From Liolophura sinensis (taxonomy: Eukaryota > Mollusca > Polyplacophora > Chitonida > Chitonidae): 64,000 nucleotides of DNA. Numbering within the stretch: position 1 is the stretch's first letter; every line of letters starts with the position of its first letter. Made by a program: the position numbers and the translations under genes. Below the pieces are notes generated by a model. The model was not told where the DNA came from. It saw only the letters and a program-made list of their open reading frames with translations, and made no database searches. Positions 48,801 through 60,200 of the stretch are shown piece by piece. The DNA lies in contig NC_088301.1 in assembly GCF_032854445.1 (NCBI RefSeq), positions 52,995,187-53,059,186 of the forward strand. The letters run 5' to 3'.

Positions 48801-51438
48801 CACAATTGCATAGCTGCGAATGCAAAGCTGCGAATGCAGCACACAAATGGAATCTTGCGAGTGAGGCACACAAATGGAAAGCTGTGAATAACTGCGAATC
48901 ACACAAGTGGACACTTGTGGTTGACGCACACAATTGAAGACATGCTAATTTTTATTTGAGGCTTGCAAATACAATCCTCAAAAAAAAATAAAAAATACCC
49001 CCAATCGTTCATATTAACCTATAAATATGCAGTATACAATTAGAGCCCGAAGATGAAGCTGATCCCTGACAGTCTTCTGCTGAAGTACCTGGAAATCTAC
49101 TGAACAAAATACAGCATTTAATCCGGTATTTTCACAATGTGATTCCCTCAAATCAGCTTACCTAGGATGATTTGTGTTGACCTGTTTTAACGCCTGTTTG
49201 TTGAACTTGGAGGTGCTGTTCGATTGAGGGCTGGAAAGTTTATGACTGATTGAAAATGGATCATCACTACAATTGAAGTTCAGTTCAGTGTTATGGCTTG
49301 TTTTCACTCCCAACATGCTACTATCAGTTGTAATAGAAAGAGGAGAAATAGCTCCTGGCACAGTAGCATTGCATGCTGAAGCTGCTGCCTTCCCTTCAGA
49401 TTTTGCCTTGAGCTGTGCTTCTTTAGCAGCTCTGTGTTCTTTTAGTAAGTCATCAAACTTTTTCCTCCTCCCTTCTACTGCTCTCCTCAAAGACAAGGCA
49501 TGAGTCTGAAAAGAAATAAAAATTCTATGGATATGGCAAATAGGAATAAATGAACAATATACATGTACATGCCTTACAACCCTTTAATGTCATAGAAATT
49601 TTCGTTTTTTTACTTTTCTTTAATGACTTCATCACAGGCCATCAATAATTAGCGTCTTTCTTATCTTTTTTACCCTAATGGCGTAAGTTCCTACAACACT
49701 TTCAAACAGAGCCAAGAAAGTAGATTTCAACTTTACCTTGCAGGTTAATGACCTTGTACAATGTCGACCATCATCTGTTCTCAAGACACCACAGTGAATA
49801 TTAGGATCAAACTCTCGATCTGCGAAGGTCACACGAATAAAATATAGCAGAAAAGCACTTTTAACAAAACAATAGTAACAATATTCAGGCCAAAGAGAAA
49901 GGAAAATTTTTGGAAAAACACAACACTCCTGGAACTCCCATGAATACATACATTTACTTAGGAGTTTCTGAAACCAAAAATTATTCAATTAAATCCAATT
50001 TATGCAAAAGCAGTTTCAACTAACATTGAAAAAAGTGGTGCATGTATGTAAATGGGTTAAAAAAGATAAATAAGTAAACAAATAAGTAAATAAATGAATA
50101 AAATGGAAATAAAAATAACGAAATGCTGTATTCCACATAACATTTGCCCTGTAAAAAAAAGCGTTCACAGCCTTAAAATTATACCTATTGCGTGAACATT
50201 TAAGTTTCCCTGATAAGAAACCAATCTAACTACTCAAAGCTCTTAAAGAGATTTTAAAAGGTGGAGGAATCAATCAAAATCAATTAACAAAATGTGTCAC
50301 TTGAAACTTGAAGTGAAATACAGTGATCAGTAAATCATTTAGTTCCTTTTTTCGTTTAAATCTATGATGATTACTAACAACTTTGGGGGAAATTTTGACG
50401 TGCAAAAATGTCACAACAGTTGATGTTTCTCACCTTTGCACAACACAAACTTTCGTTCCTTGGGATCTTTAGTGGATTTATTTGGGGTTGATCCTGCAGA
50501 GGTTTGGGAAGGACTGGAACCTTTTGATGGGCTCTTTACAGGGCTTGATGCACTTTTTGCCGGGCTGGGTGCACTCTTTGCCGGGCTAGGTGCACTTCTT
50601 GCAGGGCTTGTTGAACTTTTCACAGGACTGGTGGAGCATTTTAATGGGCTAGTTGAATTCTTTGATGAGCTTGATAATTTATTTGATGAGTTAGAAGAAG
50701 TCTTTGTTATGCTCTGAGAAGTTTTTGTTTTTCCCATGGAAGTTTTGGACATAGAACTATTTTTTGACAAGGAAGAAGGACTTTTTGTTGCACAAACTGT
50801 CATTGTGTTTTTGATAGAGGAGCTCTTTTCTGAGGTTCGATCCAATGGAGAAGAACATTGTGAGCTTGGAGAAGATGGTGGTCCCACACCAGGGGCTTCT
50901 TTGTGTAACGATGATGACTGACTGGAGAATGGCGATGAGCTCAATGATTTGTGGGCTGCATTATGCAAGGGAGATACACTGTTTGTGATTGATGCACAGT
51001 ACATCACCCCACTAGATGGCACAGCAGGTGGAGGGGAGGAATCTAGAGATGTGATGGCGCCATTTGTAGTGGATTTCACAATACCATTTGATACTGAATT
51101 GACTGTTAAATTACTAACAATGCTCGTCTTTGGACTAAGTTGAGATTTCACAGGATCAGGATGCAGTGACACAGTCTTCACATCAGGTGAGAGGCGTTTT
51201 AATGACACTTCCACATTAGCCATTTTGAGATCGTTGCTGTAACTGCTGCCCACTTTCACAGGTGAAGCACCGGTGGCCATATTTGAAGTCTGTTTACCAC
51301 CACCACCTTTAGACGACAATATGTGCGAGGAAGTCCGGTGAGAGAGATATCCTCCACAGTGACCTCCCTTTGCTGTGGAGGAATGTGATCTCGAGCTTGA
51401 TGAGAGGTGTGAAGAATCTTTTGACCCATGGCGTTTTT
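42887..51438 (-). CDS. ATXN7: Ataxin-7 (SAGA complex, SCA7-domain protein), eight consecutive exons; 5' exons uncertain
   Basis: Ataxin-7/Sgf73 proteins anchor the histone H2B deubiquitinase module to the SAGA coactivator complex in the nucleus. Exons, in transcript order: 51438-50434, 49819-49737, 49505-49162, 48189-48027, 46218-46097, 45823-44947, 44065-43846, 43281-42887 (stop TGA at 42889-42887). All junctions are GT-AG and phase-consistent, giving 1068 codons from the first complete codon. The SCA7 domain (exons 2-3) and a second ATXN7 block (exon 5, CTFGGRCSSGGWYLFSRKTD) identify the family. The first exon listed opens in phase 1 (…AA AAA CGC CAT, …EKRHGSK if a G precedes), matching the end of the N-terminal zinc finger of human ATXN7 (…YERRHSSSS). 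No exon encoding that finger was found in the window, and no polyQ tract is visible. Confidence 0.93.
44361..44404. repeat. (AT)n microsatellite
   Basis: About twenty AT units in an ATXN7 intron, with further tatata runs nearby (to about 44450). Confidence 0.95.
46097..48189 (-). CDS. ATXN7: ATXN7 exons: acidic linker and second conserved ATXN7 block
   Basis: Exons 48189-48027 and 46218-46097. The first encodes an acidic segment (PPDIVSRLSSDGEVDMEETE) ending HHPIPIA. The second gives TCTFGGRCSSGGWYLFSRKT and DYLRTAFLSALEKHLHPPPH, matching the human stretch ASFCTFGSRQIGRGYYVFD followed by a helical VEKHL segment. The intron between them (46219-48026) contains a SINE. Confidence 0.93.
47668..47939 (-). 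mobile_element. tRNA-derived SINE, minus orientation, copy 2, with target-site duplication
   Basis: A full-length copy read on the minus strand from a ggggacctccgtggctcagt head to the tataagtgaaatattcttgag tail. It is flanked by an exact 10-bp direct repeat aaaaaataaa (47658-47667 and 47940-47949), the hallmark of LINE-mediated insertion. It lies in an ATXN7 intron. Confidence 0.92.
48240..48945. repeat. 27-bp minisatellite in an ATXN7 intron, about 25 units
   Basis: The unit is close to gaggcacacaaatggaaac followed by ctgcgaat (27 bp), with many variants. It fills most of the intron between the exon ending at 49162 and the exon starting at 48189. Because 27 is a multiple of three, long open frames appear on both strands (MRHTNG-type 9-residue repeats on plus); they are by-products, not genes. 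Confidence 0.93.
49162..49819 (-). CDS. ATXN7: ATXN7 exons encoding the SCA7 zinc-binding domain
   Basis: Exons 49819-49737 and 49505-49162. The joined frame reads DREFDPNIHCGVL…DGRHCTRSLTCK and THALSLRRAVEGRRKKFDDL…EHR. It matches the SCA7 domain of human ATXN7 (EREFDPDIHCGV…CTRSLTCKTH…RRAVQGRRKRFD). The Cys/His ligands of the atypical zinc finger are all present; in the human protein this domain contacts nucleosomes. The second exon continues into a non-conserved Ala/Ser/Lys-rich stretch. Confidence 0.95.
50434..51438 (-). CDS. ATXN7: ATXN7 exon: Ser/Thr-Pro-Lys-rich region with 7-residue repeats
   Basis: Acceptor tttttatttag, donor AAAG|gtgaga. Mostly low-complexity serine-rich sequence. 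It begins KRHGSKDSSHLSSSSRSHSS and ends RKFVLCK, then splices to the SCA7 core. Near its end, 21-bp units (50541-50708 on the plus strand) encode a run of seven-residue repeats of the form S/A-x-S-P-x-K/R-S. These are potential proline-directed kinase sites. The exon is longer than the matching human region. Confidence 0.93.
50541..50708 (-). repeat. ATXN7: Coding 21-bp tandem repeat in ATXN7
   Basis: About eight 21-bp units on the plus strand beginning gggcttg/gggctgg/gggctagg… correspond on the coding strand to seven-residue repeats such as APSPAKS, STSPVKS and ASSPVKS. The period preserves the frame. Copy number may vary between alleles. Confidence 0.85.
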
Positions 51439-51913
51439 CTAAATAAAAAACAAAGCATAATACATGTAATTAGTTTAATACATATATCAAAAATAGTGCT
51501 CCTGAATGCAAAGGAAGAGCTTTCAAAAAATGAGATGCTTTTGCAAAGTGATCGTCAAATGCCATAGGGACCAATAAAAGAACATAACCAATTTTCAGGA
51601 ATATCACCAATACTTTGGACAAAATGAAAACATGGAAAATGCCAAGATGAGCTCCAAATTAAAATACCAAATAAAACTGATTTTTCTCCAGTCCGAAGAT
51701 CTGTTATTAAACAGCATAACAAAATATGTTTACAGAACAAAGAGACACTAAGTCCCCAAAGTGGAAGTCAATAAAAGGGAACATGTAAGGTATAACACAA
51801 GCTAATTTACTTTCCTGTAAAATGTGCTGTTACCTAATGATCCTACATTACACCAACAACACATGTAAACACAGGTACTAGAAGGAATTAGCTGATATTG
51901 AAACTCTATCTTC

Positions 51914-51928
51914 AGGTCACTGTGACCT
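51914..51928. promoter_or_regulatory. Perfect estrogen-response-element palindrome
   Basis: AGGTCActgTGACCT is the exact consensus inverted repeat with 3-bp spacing bound by estrogen-type nuclear receptors. An extended half-site aaggtca (51939-51945) of the ERR/SF-1 type lies 11 bp away. It is located in or upstream of the 5' part of ATXN7. Confidence 0.5.
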
Positions 51929-52177
51929 CACACACTACAAGGTCACGTAAACAGATATTGCTACAATCCGCAATTCTCATCTGCCACGAATTTATTACTG
52001 TCGCACCAACAAAAGGTGGCAAGTAGTAACCTTCCAGCCTGCAGTGGTTACAAGTGTAATCAGAGTATGTCGCATGCCACACATCAGAGAAACACCCAAA
52101 TTGAATAAGTCTATTTGAACCAGCCGCTGACACCTAACCTAAATATAACATGCCTGTCAAACAGATAACATATCTAC

Positions 52178-52211
52178 CTGCAAACCGTCTTGATAATGTC
52201 TTTAGATCCAT
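52178..52211 (-). CDS. ATXN7: Candidate alternative first coding exon of ATXN7
   Basis: ATG at 52211-52209 opens MDLKTLSRRFA plus one base, followed by donor TTTGCAG|gtagat. The phase-1 end joins to the exon at 51438 (giving …RRFAEKRHGSK). An in-frame upstream ATG exists at 52247-52245. It is one of two phase-compatible 5' models and has no homology support. Confidence 0.3.
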
Positions 52212-53318
52212 TGTTTTGATCACGAACAGGTTTACACATAAACCCATGGATGTATTCCTGTCTGTTTTTAAACATTCTCATTAAGCGGAGTGCATTACAA
52301 TGATTCAGGCAGGCAGTAGATGTGGGTAACGTCACAAGAAGCACACCATGTTTAATATTGATTATGCCAGTGGCTCAACAACCAACCTACAGTTGACATT
52401 TATAGCAGCTAGCCCACCAAACAACATTATCAGATTCTATGAAGGCAAACATATGTGGGTCACCTCTACAGCTTACACAGAGTGTCAACAAGATAGGCTT
52501 GGTCTGTTACAACTTAACTACATGTAGATCATTAAAGTAAAGGATAACTAACAAACTATATTCTCCATCTATATTCCATACTGGACATGGCTACAAGTAT
52601 GCATACTATGGAAAATCCCCACTGGCTTTCCCTTAAAGTTTATTTCACAAGCCACAGTTAATCGTAGTTCCTGATATCAGGGTTTCATGGCCAGAACCAA
52701 TTTAATGAGCTATGGACAATTAAAACAAATTGGGACTTCGCAACACAAAATACATGTGTACAGGCTCCACACCAAACAAACAAAAAAAGCAACGAGTATT
52801 TCTTAAAAATATTCTACAGTGTTTTGTGTGATGTAGTCCTTTCTTTAAATGCTTATAATGGTTTATTGCATGTCAGCTCACATGTCTGTATGACAGTTGT
52901 CTTTAATGGCTTAGTGCAAACATTTCATGTTGACGTGTTAATTCATTTCTCTAGCTTGGCCACTCCTCTTTCCTCTTACACGTATATGTATATGCCATAG
53001 TATGTCAAATATATGGTTGGCTGATCGAAATACTTTAACAAGCTTAATCCAAACTACGTTAACTTACACGAACAAGTGCAATCACTTAATAATCAGACTT
53101 CTACACATTCCTCTAATCCCACATCATCTTATTATAGGTCAATTCAATCTGCAGATTACTCTCACACACTCACTACCCAGCATGAGAAGATGGAAACCTG
53201 GTTAATTTTGCCACATATCACATGATAACACATGGATAAATATAGCCTGATGTTCCTGCCTGACATTGCCGGTAAATAAGCAATGCCGAGAAAGTATATT
53301 ACATAAGGGATGACTTAC

Positions 53319-53359
53319 TTGGCCTAGTCATCCTTACAGTTGCAGCTCTGTCTGAACAT
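53319..53359 (-). CDS. ATXN7: Candidate small 5' coding exon of ATXN7
   Basis: 41 nt with acceptor gtgcttacag (weak pyrimidine tract) and strong donor CCAA|gtaagt. Phase 2 in, phase 1 out. It fits between the ATG exon at 59942 and the exon at 51438, giving MDRCSDRAATVRMTRPKKRHGSK… Phase matching is the only support. Confidence 0.25.
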
Positions 53360-56100
53360 CTGTAAGCACGATACATCTTCTCATGTCCATAATACACATA
53401 CATTTATAGTACATTGGATGTGAGCTTAAGTGTGTTAAATTCTGAACTAACGGCAAAGCAGATGTACATGTACAGCTGTATACAAAGAAGGAAGATAATG
53501 CAAATCTTCTCATCTTTTCCTGGAAGTTAAGGGTTCGTTACCTGAAAAATTGATCAAAGGATCCACTATTCCCATGTATTTTAATCCTGGATGGAAAAAC
53601 ACCAAGCAAACCACACACCATGCGATTAATGGAAGCTGCCTTCTTAGGACGACAGCAGACAGGAAATGGGGGTTACAGGGTTTTATATAGAGATACAGCA
53701 TGTTTACCTTCTGTAGAAGCGTGACCTAAATAGGCTATCACATTTGGTGCTTATCCTAGTAGGTATATTCGTATACCACCATTGCTTATAAAACTACAAA
53801 TGTATATAATCTATTCCCTTCAGGGCAGCCTGTTGCTTACAATCTAAACTTGCCAGACAAGCAGTGGCCAAAAACAGGACCGCAGTCACCTAGAACCATG
53901 ATGCCATAGCATCGTGTAATAGTGTATAGAACATAACACTGTGTGTAAGAAATGAGCATGACAACATGTCATTTAAGATTTATTACCTGGCTGCTCTGGC
54001 GTAAGGATTCCAATGCACACAACCAGTTCATCACTACCATCAGACCATAGTGAATGCATATTTAGTACAGAAAGCCATACGGAACTAATTAATTTTCCTG
54101 TAAACACAATATACACACTGATTTATAGCACCAACCTCACACCCATCAAAATTTGCTATCCTACATGTATATAGTGAACATGCAAACACATTCAATGCTT
54201 AGTTGCTGTTACGTTTATAACTATATTTCACCTAAAGAGTTTCTTTTATAAGTGATTCATCCTTCTTATAGGACCACTGAAAAGTTTTTCGATGAAGTTT
54301 GATAAATTTTTAATTTCTTATAAATACAATCTTAAGTATAATCATTTTATGGCCTCTCTGTGCTTCTGAAACTGCATTTTTACATGCCATACTTCAGGTG
54401 AAATACTGTTTATTCTTAAATGTTATAATTGACTTATCTAAAGACAGGTTTGCCAAAAACTGACAACAATGTGCATTCTCCTTTTTTAATTAAGATGTGT
54501 CCTGATAAGAAATTGTGTTGGCGATTAACAATGATGTAATGTACTGTATTAACACAGCGCATTTGTACATCTAATACCAAATACAAAACTGACAACCTAC
54601 TATTATATTTATTGCAATCCCAATATAGACAAATTTGACACATTAGTTTACGCCGTTTTAATGTGTATTATGCTTTTATAAAAAAATCCAAGTCTAATGG
54701 ATTTTATCAAAGTAGCTGGCAATGCTTGTGTGTACCTGTTCAGTGTTAACAATTACACAGACAATGGAATAAGTTCCCAGAAGATACACTGTTAAGTTGA
54801 CCTACATATAGACACTCTTTGACCCCTTCATCACATACAGATATACATTCATGTGCATATTAAGCAGGGTCTACTGAGCATGTAATGTAAATGAGACAAC
54901 ACTAAAATGAATGAGAAACCAAAATATGATTTTATTCTCTCACAATATGAATTAAATCTGTCACAATTTTTCAGCATGATAATAGTAAGCCTTAATCAAG
55001 TTCAATGGCAACATCACAAAGCCACAAGAATTTGTGAGTTCGCACGTCACTTTAGACTAAGTTGAAGTGTCAACCATTATACATCTTCACCATTTTTTAT
55101 TTTAATACTTATATGCCAACGCATCCCAACATAAAAATTCATTGTGTACTTTGCAGACACAGCTGAAGGAAGGAGGAAGATTATTTTCTAAACTTTATGA
55201 GTACAGTATGAATCGATAGGCCTCCCTCCAATTTGTTACACGTAACTGGTAAAATCCTACAACTCTTTTAATATTTCTGCAAAATGCGAACAAGTCAGTT
55301 GCTTTTGTGCCTTGAAATGATCTCTGTTACAGTATGGATACAAGTGGCTGACCACGTACAGTGTGTTAGCCAGTGTACTTGGTAAGTTCATCCACAGTAT
55401 TAAAGTCTGGTGTCTCTGGTGTAGCTGGAGACTGTCCTTACCAATCAAAAAAAACTTTTGCTATCTGGATTGCAAGTAATAAAATAAACAAAAAAATTAA
55501 AAACTTACAAAAAAAAAACACTTTTTCACAAATCATACCCTCACAGATTGACAGAACTGCACATACATGTGACTAAGCGAATTTTCATGGAAATGTTAAT
55601 ACCAATCAGAAAACCATGAGGAAAGTAACCTAAGAAGAGTACTTGTTTTCAGTGATTAGAGACCATTACAGAAACAGGGCAATGTTGTTCCATTATCATT
55701 TGATTGTACGGAGGACCACTGATGACCGGATACTTTCTCTAGCAAGGCTATATAATACTCGCCTTGAGCTGTCAGACCGTAAAATGTGTTGCAGATTATG
55801 CTGTGCTAAGCTGTCTATGTCTGTAGGACACTCCTTCCTTTCAAACAAACAGCTAAGTAGTAAGACAATTTAATAACAGTAATGAGACCTTTAACAGATC
55901 AGGTAGTAAAGCAGGCATAGGATTTTCATGCCTGTCGACTCTGAACAATATTGCCAACGGCCTGTTTTATGAAGAGTAGTTGTAAACGAAGCTATCCACT
56001 TGTTACCAGTTTATAATGGACCTCAAATAAAAACAGGCTGTAACCTACATTTCTAAGCAAAGTGCTGGCCTGTGCATTTCACACACGATGGTTGACTGAA

Positions 56101-56650
56101 TCAATAACCATCCCTTCCATTCCCACCATGAATCCCCCTCAGCTCAACATGCCTGATTCTAATGGACATGACGGCAAAGAAAACTTGCTCAAATGGAGTA
56201 CCTGAAGCACGACCCCAATCCCTGGAAGACTGACCTCCCGAGGACACGCAGATGGACCGCATCTTAACATGGTTGTTGTTGTAGCCAGCTGAAGATGGGC
56301 GAATGAGGTCGAGGCAGTTCTGGTGTCAACATAACCGTTCAGGGAGAGAATCTGACAGCGATCAACAGCTGGTGCTTAACTGTTTATCACAGGCCTGAGG
56401 TTGTTCACACAGACAAGAAGGTTGATCCCCATGCCACATCATACAGACATGTATCTAACAGGCTTAAGGCTCACTCAATTAGCTTCATCAACATCGGTCT
56501 AGTAAGAGGCATCCTAGAAGATGAAATGTCTTCAGATACAGGAGAATTCCCAGCATGGGCACAGTACACCACTACTTTAAGTATCTGCCAGCCTACAGCG
56601 CTAATCTACACAAAGGCCCACGCCTCCGCCTACAGAATTTGCCAATGAAC
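56101..56650. other. Unexplained higher-complexity block
   Basis: More GC-balanced than its surroundings and lacking simple repeats (for example ccccctcagctcaacatgcc and aggcccacgcctccgcctac). No frame is open for more than about 35 codons on either strand. It could be an old transposon, a pseudogene or a non-coding exon; a minus-strand donor (gtgcttcag|gtactc) sits at about 56196. Confidence 0.3.
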
Positions 56651-58199
56651 ATTGTGTCATGTAATCTGACATAAAATACATTAGCACAGGGAGAACAAAT
56701 ACACAGATCACCTTTTCTGTGCTGAACTCAAACAAATGCATATACATGCATATCAAAAAGAAATCTTCTCCTCAGGACCTTACTGCAATCAAGCTTACTA
56801 ATCCATGTTATGCAATATTTAGACCTACATTTTAAGTACAAATTCTTGAAATACAAGCCTCATGCAGGTCACTTTAAGTTACATGTATATATATTTTTTT
56901 AACAGGTAGCTCAGACTGATTTTAATATTTGAAGACATCAACAAATCAATACTATGCCTAAGGAATGGCTGTAAAAATGCATTTTCAGATACACAAAGGC
57001 CATAAAATGATAGTTTTGGTATGACAGTTGTCTTTCTGACAAGGAATTAGTCAAACTTCACAAAAATTCACATGTGGCTTTATAAGTTAGATGAATCAAT
57101 CAAAATTAATCAAAATGTGTCACTTAAAAAAAAACTAACTTCAGTAAAATACAGCAATATCCTGGGGCTTTCCTCTTCATATGCTTGTCTTCTACCATTA
57201 ATTTTCTGCTAAATGTAAAGATTTGAAAAATGTAAGGTTGTTAATGTTATAAATTAAAAACTAAAATTTTCAATACATCATTGCCGAAATATGGAAAAAT
57301 TTAAGAAAACAATTTTAGATAACAGAGCCTATATGAGCTGTCAGTTGAAAATGTAATAAGAGACACAGTAGTGGCTTGCTGGGATCTGGCCATACAATCA
57401 ACCTACCTGTGGAACCTTACTACCACACTAGCACGCTACAGCACATTGTTATCATTCACACAATGACATGGATTGTTACTCACTGAATGGAGTGGAACAA
57501 AAGAGTTCACAACTATTCAAATGGTACCTCATCTCACCTTAGACAAAGTGGATATTATGTACTGGTACTGAAATCTGTATGTTTAACTCGAACACTTTTT
57601 CCCCTGTAATTCATCATTTATTGGATTCATTCTTAAATATGTTCATAAATATATGTCCAACAACAAGGAAAGTTATGGTGACATTTTGCCCAGTCCCAGA
57701 CAATACTACCAACATATCAACATCAACAGTGAGCATATTAACACCACTTTCAGAATAAATATGACTAGACATGCAAGCAGTTTTAGTCTGGTCATTACTG
57801 TTGTTTGTCATCAAATCTGAGAAAATGTACCTATTTCTAAACTGCTATGGGAAATCAAGGACAGTACAGTAGAAACCAGGCAGTCACAGGGCCATTTACC
57901 TCTCCAGTCACTATTTACGCCTATGTTAAGCTAGATGTCATAAATGTCTATATCTGAAATACAAGCATGTTATAAATGTCATCTAAAACCATTTACTAAT
58001 CATGCCAAGAATGAAATTTCACAGCTTTTTTTGAGAAAGTTAATGCCTTCCTCAAACATATATTGTATTTTGGATCAATCTATATGCATATCAAGTATAA
58101 AAAGACTCTGTTCAATGGTTCTTGAGAAGTACTGACCTCTAACCCAACATACATGTAAAATTGAATGACATCGTCATACACGTCAGATATTATTCTCAG

Positions 58200-58720
58200 A
58201 TTTTATCTATGTGAAATATAACTATGAAAATAAACTGAAAATAATAATCATGGAGGCATGTAGGTGCTTAGATGATATAAAAGGCTTTAAAACAAAAGAT
58301 ATACACAAAGTTTCAGGAAAATTGGTGCAACACTTTAGCAGGAGTTGCATGGACAAAATTCATTGCTGCACTATATACCTAAATGGAAGTAAATTTGAAA
58401 ATAATTACCTGAATGTAATTAAACTTAAGCATGCACAGTTTTACATCACAGGGAAGATGTATGCTAAATTTCATTGTTCAGAGTTGCATGGAAAGTACCA
58501 TTAAGCAAAGTCCTAAATGAGGGTAATTATGAAAATAATTACCCGATTGCCAAAAAACTGAAGCATACACAACTTCAGATAATACGCAAGATGTATAGTA
58601 GTTTCTTCAAAATCAGCACAGTAGTTTGGGAAGAGATGCATGGACAAATCGTGTCTACAGACAGACAGAAGGACACACAGGATGATTCCAGTTATGGTTG
58701 GGTTGATAAAAATATTGAAA
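58200..58720. repeat. Diverged tandem duplication ending in an ACAG-rich tail
   Basis: Two to three units of about 150 bp share gaaaataattacc.gat, aacttaagcat.cac, gaagatgtat and agttgcatgga(c)aaa. The last unit ends tctacagacagacagaagga. The composition resembles the array at 2.5-3.3 kb, which also ends in a cagacggac-type tail, so both may derive from a related repeat family. Confidence 0.5.
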
Positions 58721-59779
58721 CAAAAGAGTATTTCTATTATTGTGAAAAAAATTAACCTGCAATCTGTTACACAGGAGCTTAACCTTCCATCCGGATCATG
58801 TACATACCACACCATTCCTTAGACAAGGGAACTAAAAAAGAGCTTAGCCTTTAATTCTTGTATGAGAGCCCATTATACTAGAATTAAAAAAAGACACCAA
58901 CACTGACATATTCCCCCTCTCACAATACCTCTCCTAACTTTGAACAGGTGAACTAAAAATTTAAAAAAAGAAAAAAAATTTAATGACCTGAAACTAAAAC
59001 TACATATATCAACTGATTCCACCTGATTTTTGAATTGACTCATCTTTTAGGACAGTCATTTTTGAAAGGCACATTTAGACCATTTATAGAACACCAATTT
59101 AATCCACTTAACATCAGGCTTAAGTACCAATGCTCCTTCAACAACCTGAACTAAGGTTATTAACCACACATGTATCCAATCAAATGCAGGACCTTCATCC
59201 TTACCACTGCATGTTCCTGACAACTGCCAAAAACATGTACAAATTCGGACTGGGCTAATTATGGAAAAGGCTAATCAATAAACGTGTGTGCTCGTACTGT
59301 AATACTGTTGAGGATTGAAAAAACCAAACAAATCTTACACTAATTTCTTTTTCTCAATTTATTTATTTTTTCAGTTTTTTTTTTTAAATAACTTTTATTC
59401 TAAACAGAAAGACAAGATTATTTACCACTAAATTTAGGAACTGTTGTGTTTTATTTGCTATTTTCCATATCTTAAAAAAGTACCCACTTTGCTGGCAGAG
59501 ATAAAAATGATCCAAGGGAGATAACTCCATGTGCTTGTAGACTAAGTTATCTTCCTTAGAACTTCCAACTCATAACTGGTACCCACTTTGATCTGACTGC
59601 AGGATAACAAAATGTTACACTTGTTTCTGCCCAGGTGTTGACCTAATCAACAGCAGACGCTTCATCAAAGTAAGCTGCAACATAATCTTCAGTGACTCCT
59701 TTACAGAGGAGTTTCAAAGTCAAACATTAAGCCGGGCATAGGTCCACTTGCGATAGTAAGCAACTGGGTACAACTTTAT

Positions 59780-60200
59780 ACAGTCAAGCCTAGCGCTCAT
59801 GTTGAAAACTTTGACAGAACCTTACGATGGCAAGCAACTTGTGGCGTCTGATTAGATTCAGTTTCTGTGCTCGTAGGTTGACTACGGCTGGCAGCAACTG
59901 TGAGCACGTACTTACAACGTGACTGTCATGTTACCTGTCCATTATGGCAGCGCCCTTGAACACAATGCGTGAATGTAACGAATATAATGTCTAATATACC
60001 TTTTCATCGAAATCTATATTTTCTTAGATCAAATTTAGGATAGACAAACTTAACAATTTGTTCTCATTATAGCCCTCTCCATCGTTATGCTCCCTAAGGC
60101 GTCGTACAAGCACGGACTACGCCTCCAAATATCGATCTTATTTTCCCTCTCATCGCCTAAAACCAGGGTCCAATCGTATGCTCACAGTTACTTCCAGTGG
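59780..60200. promoter_or_regulatory. Probable promoter: CpG-richer block
   Basis: CpG dinucleotides are clearly denser than in the flanks (tagcgctc, ctacggctgg, acaacgtgac, gcagcgccc, aaggcgtcgtac, cacggactacgcctcc). The block contains the ATGGACAG|gtaaca exon candidate and a CTCF-like aagggcgctg at about 59947-59956 (minus). No TATA box is obvious. It is the best candidate for the ATXN7 5' promoter in this window. Confidence 0.4.
59935..59942 (-). CDS. ATXN7: Candidate ATXN7 start exon in a CpG-richer promoter
   Basis: On the minus strand …aagggcgctgccataATGGACAG|gtaaca gives an ATG exon ending in phase 2 with a consensus-like donor. It lies in the CpG-richer block at about 59.8-60.2 kb. 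Its phase fits the small exon at 53359-53319. Whether it belongs to ATXN7 or is chance cannot be settled here. Confidence 0.3.

Larger units (their letters stand above)
51439..56100 (-). other. ATXN7 5' intronic/upstream sequence
   Basis: AT-rich sequence with no exon supported by homology. Holds the nuclear-receptor palindrome at 51914 and two low-confidence exon candidates (52211-52178 and 53359-53319). The zinc-finger exon expected from vertebrate ATXN7 was looked for and not found. Confidence 0.5.

Noticed and set aside
48397-48937. Long ORFs with 9-residue repeats on both strands
   Set aside because: By-product of the 27-bp minisatellite inside an ATXN7 intron.
51912-52133. Minus-strand ORF with a TCNHC motif, considered as the missing ATXN7 zinc finger
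   Set aside because: No match to the VVC..C…VKP…H pattern, no suitable donor, and wrong position relative to the exon at 51438.
52200-52247. MGLC peptide upstream of the candidate ATXN7 exon, reminiscent of MGLC in human ATXN7
   Set aside because: Four residues only, and the following sequence does not continue the similarity.
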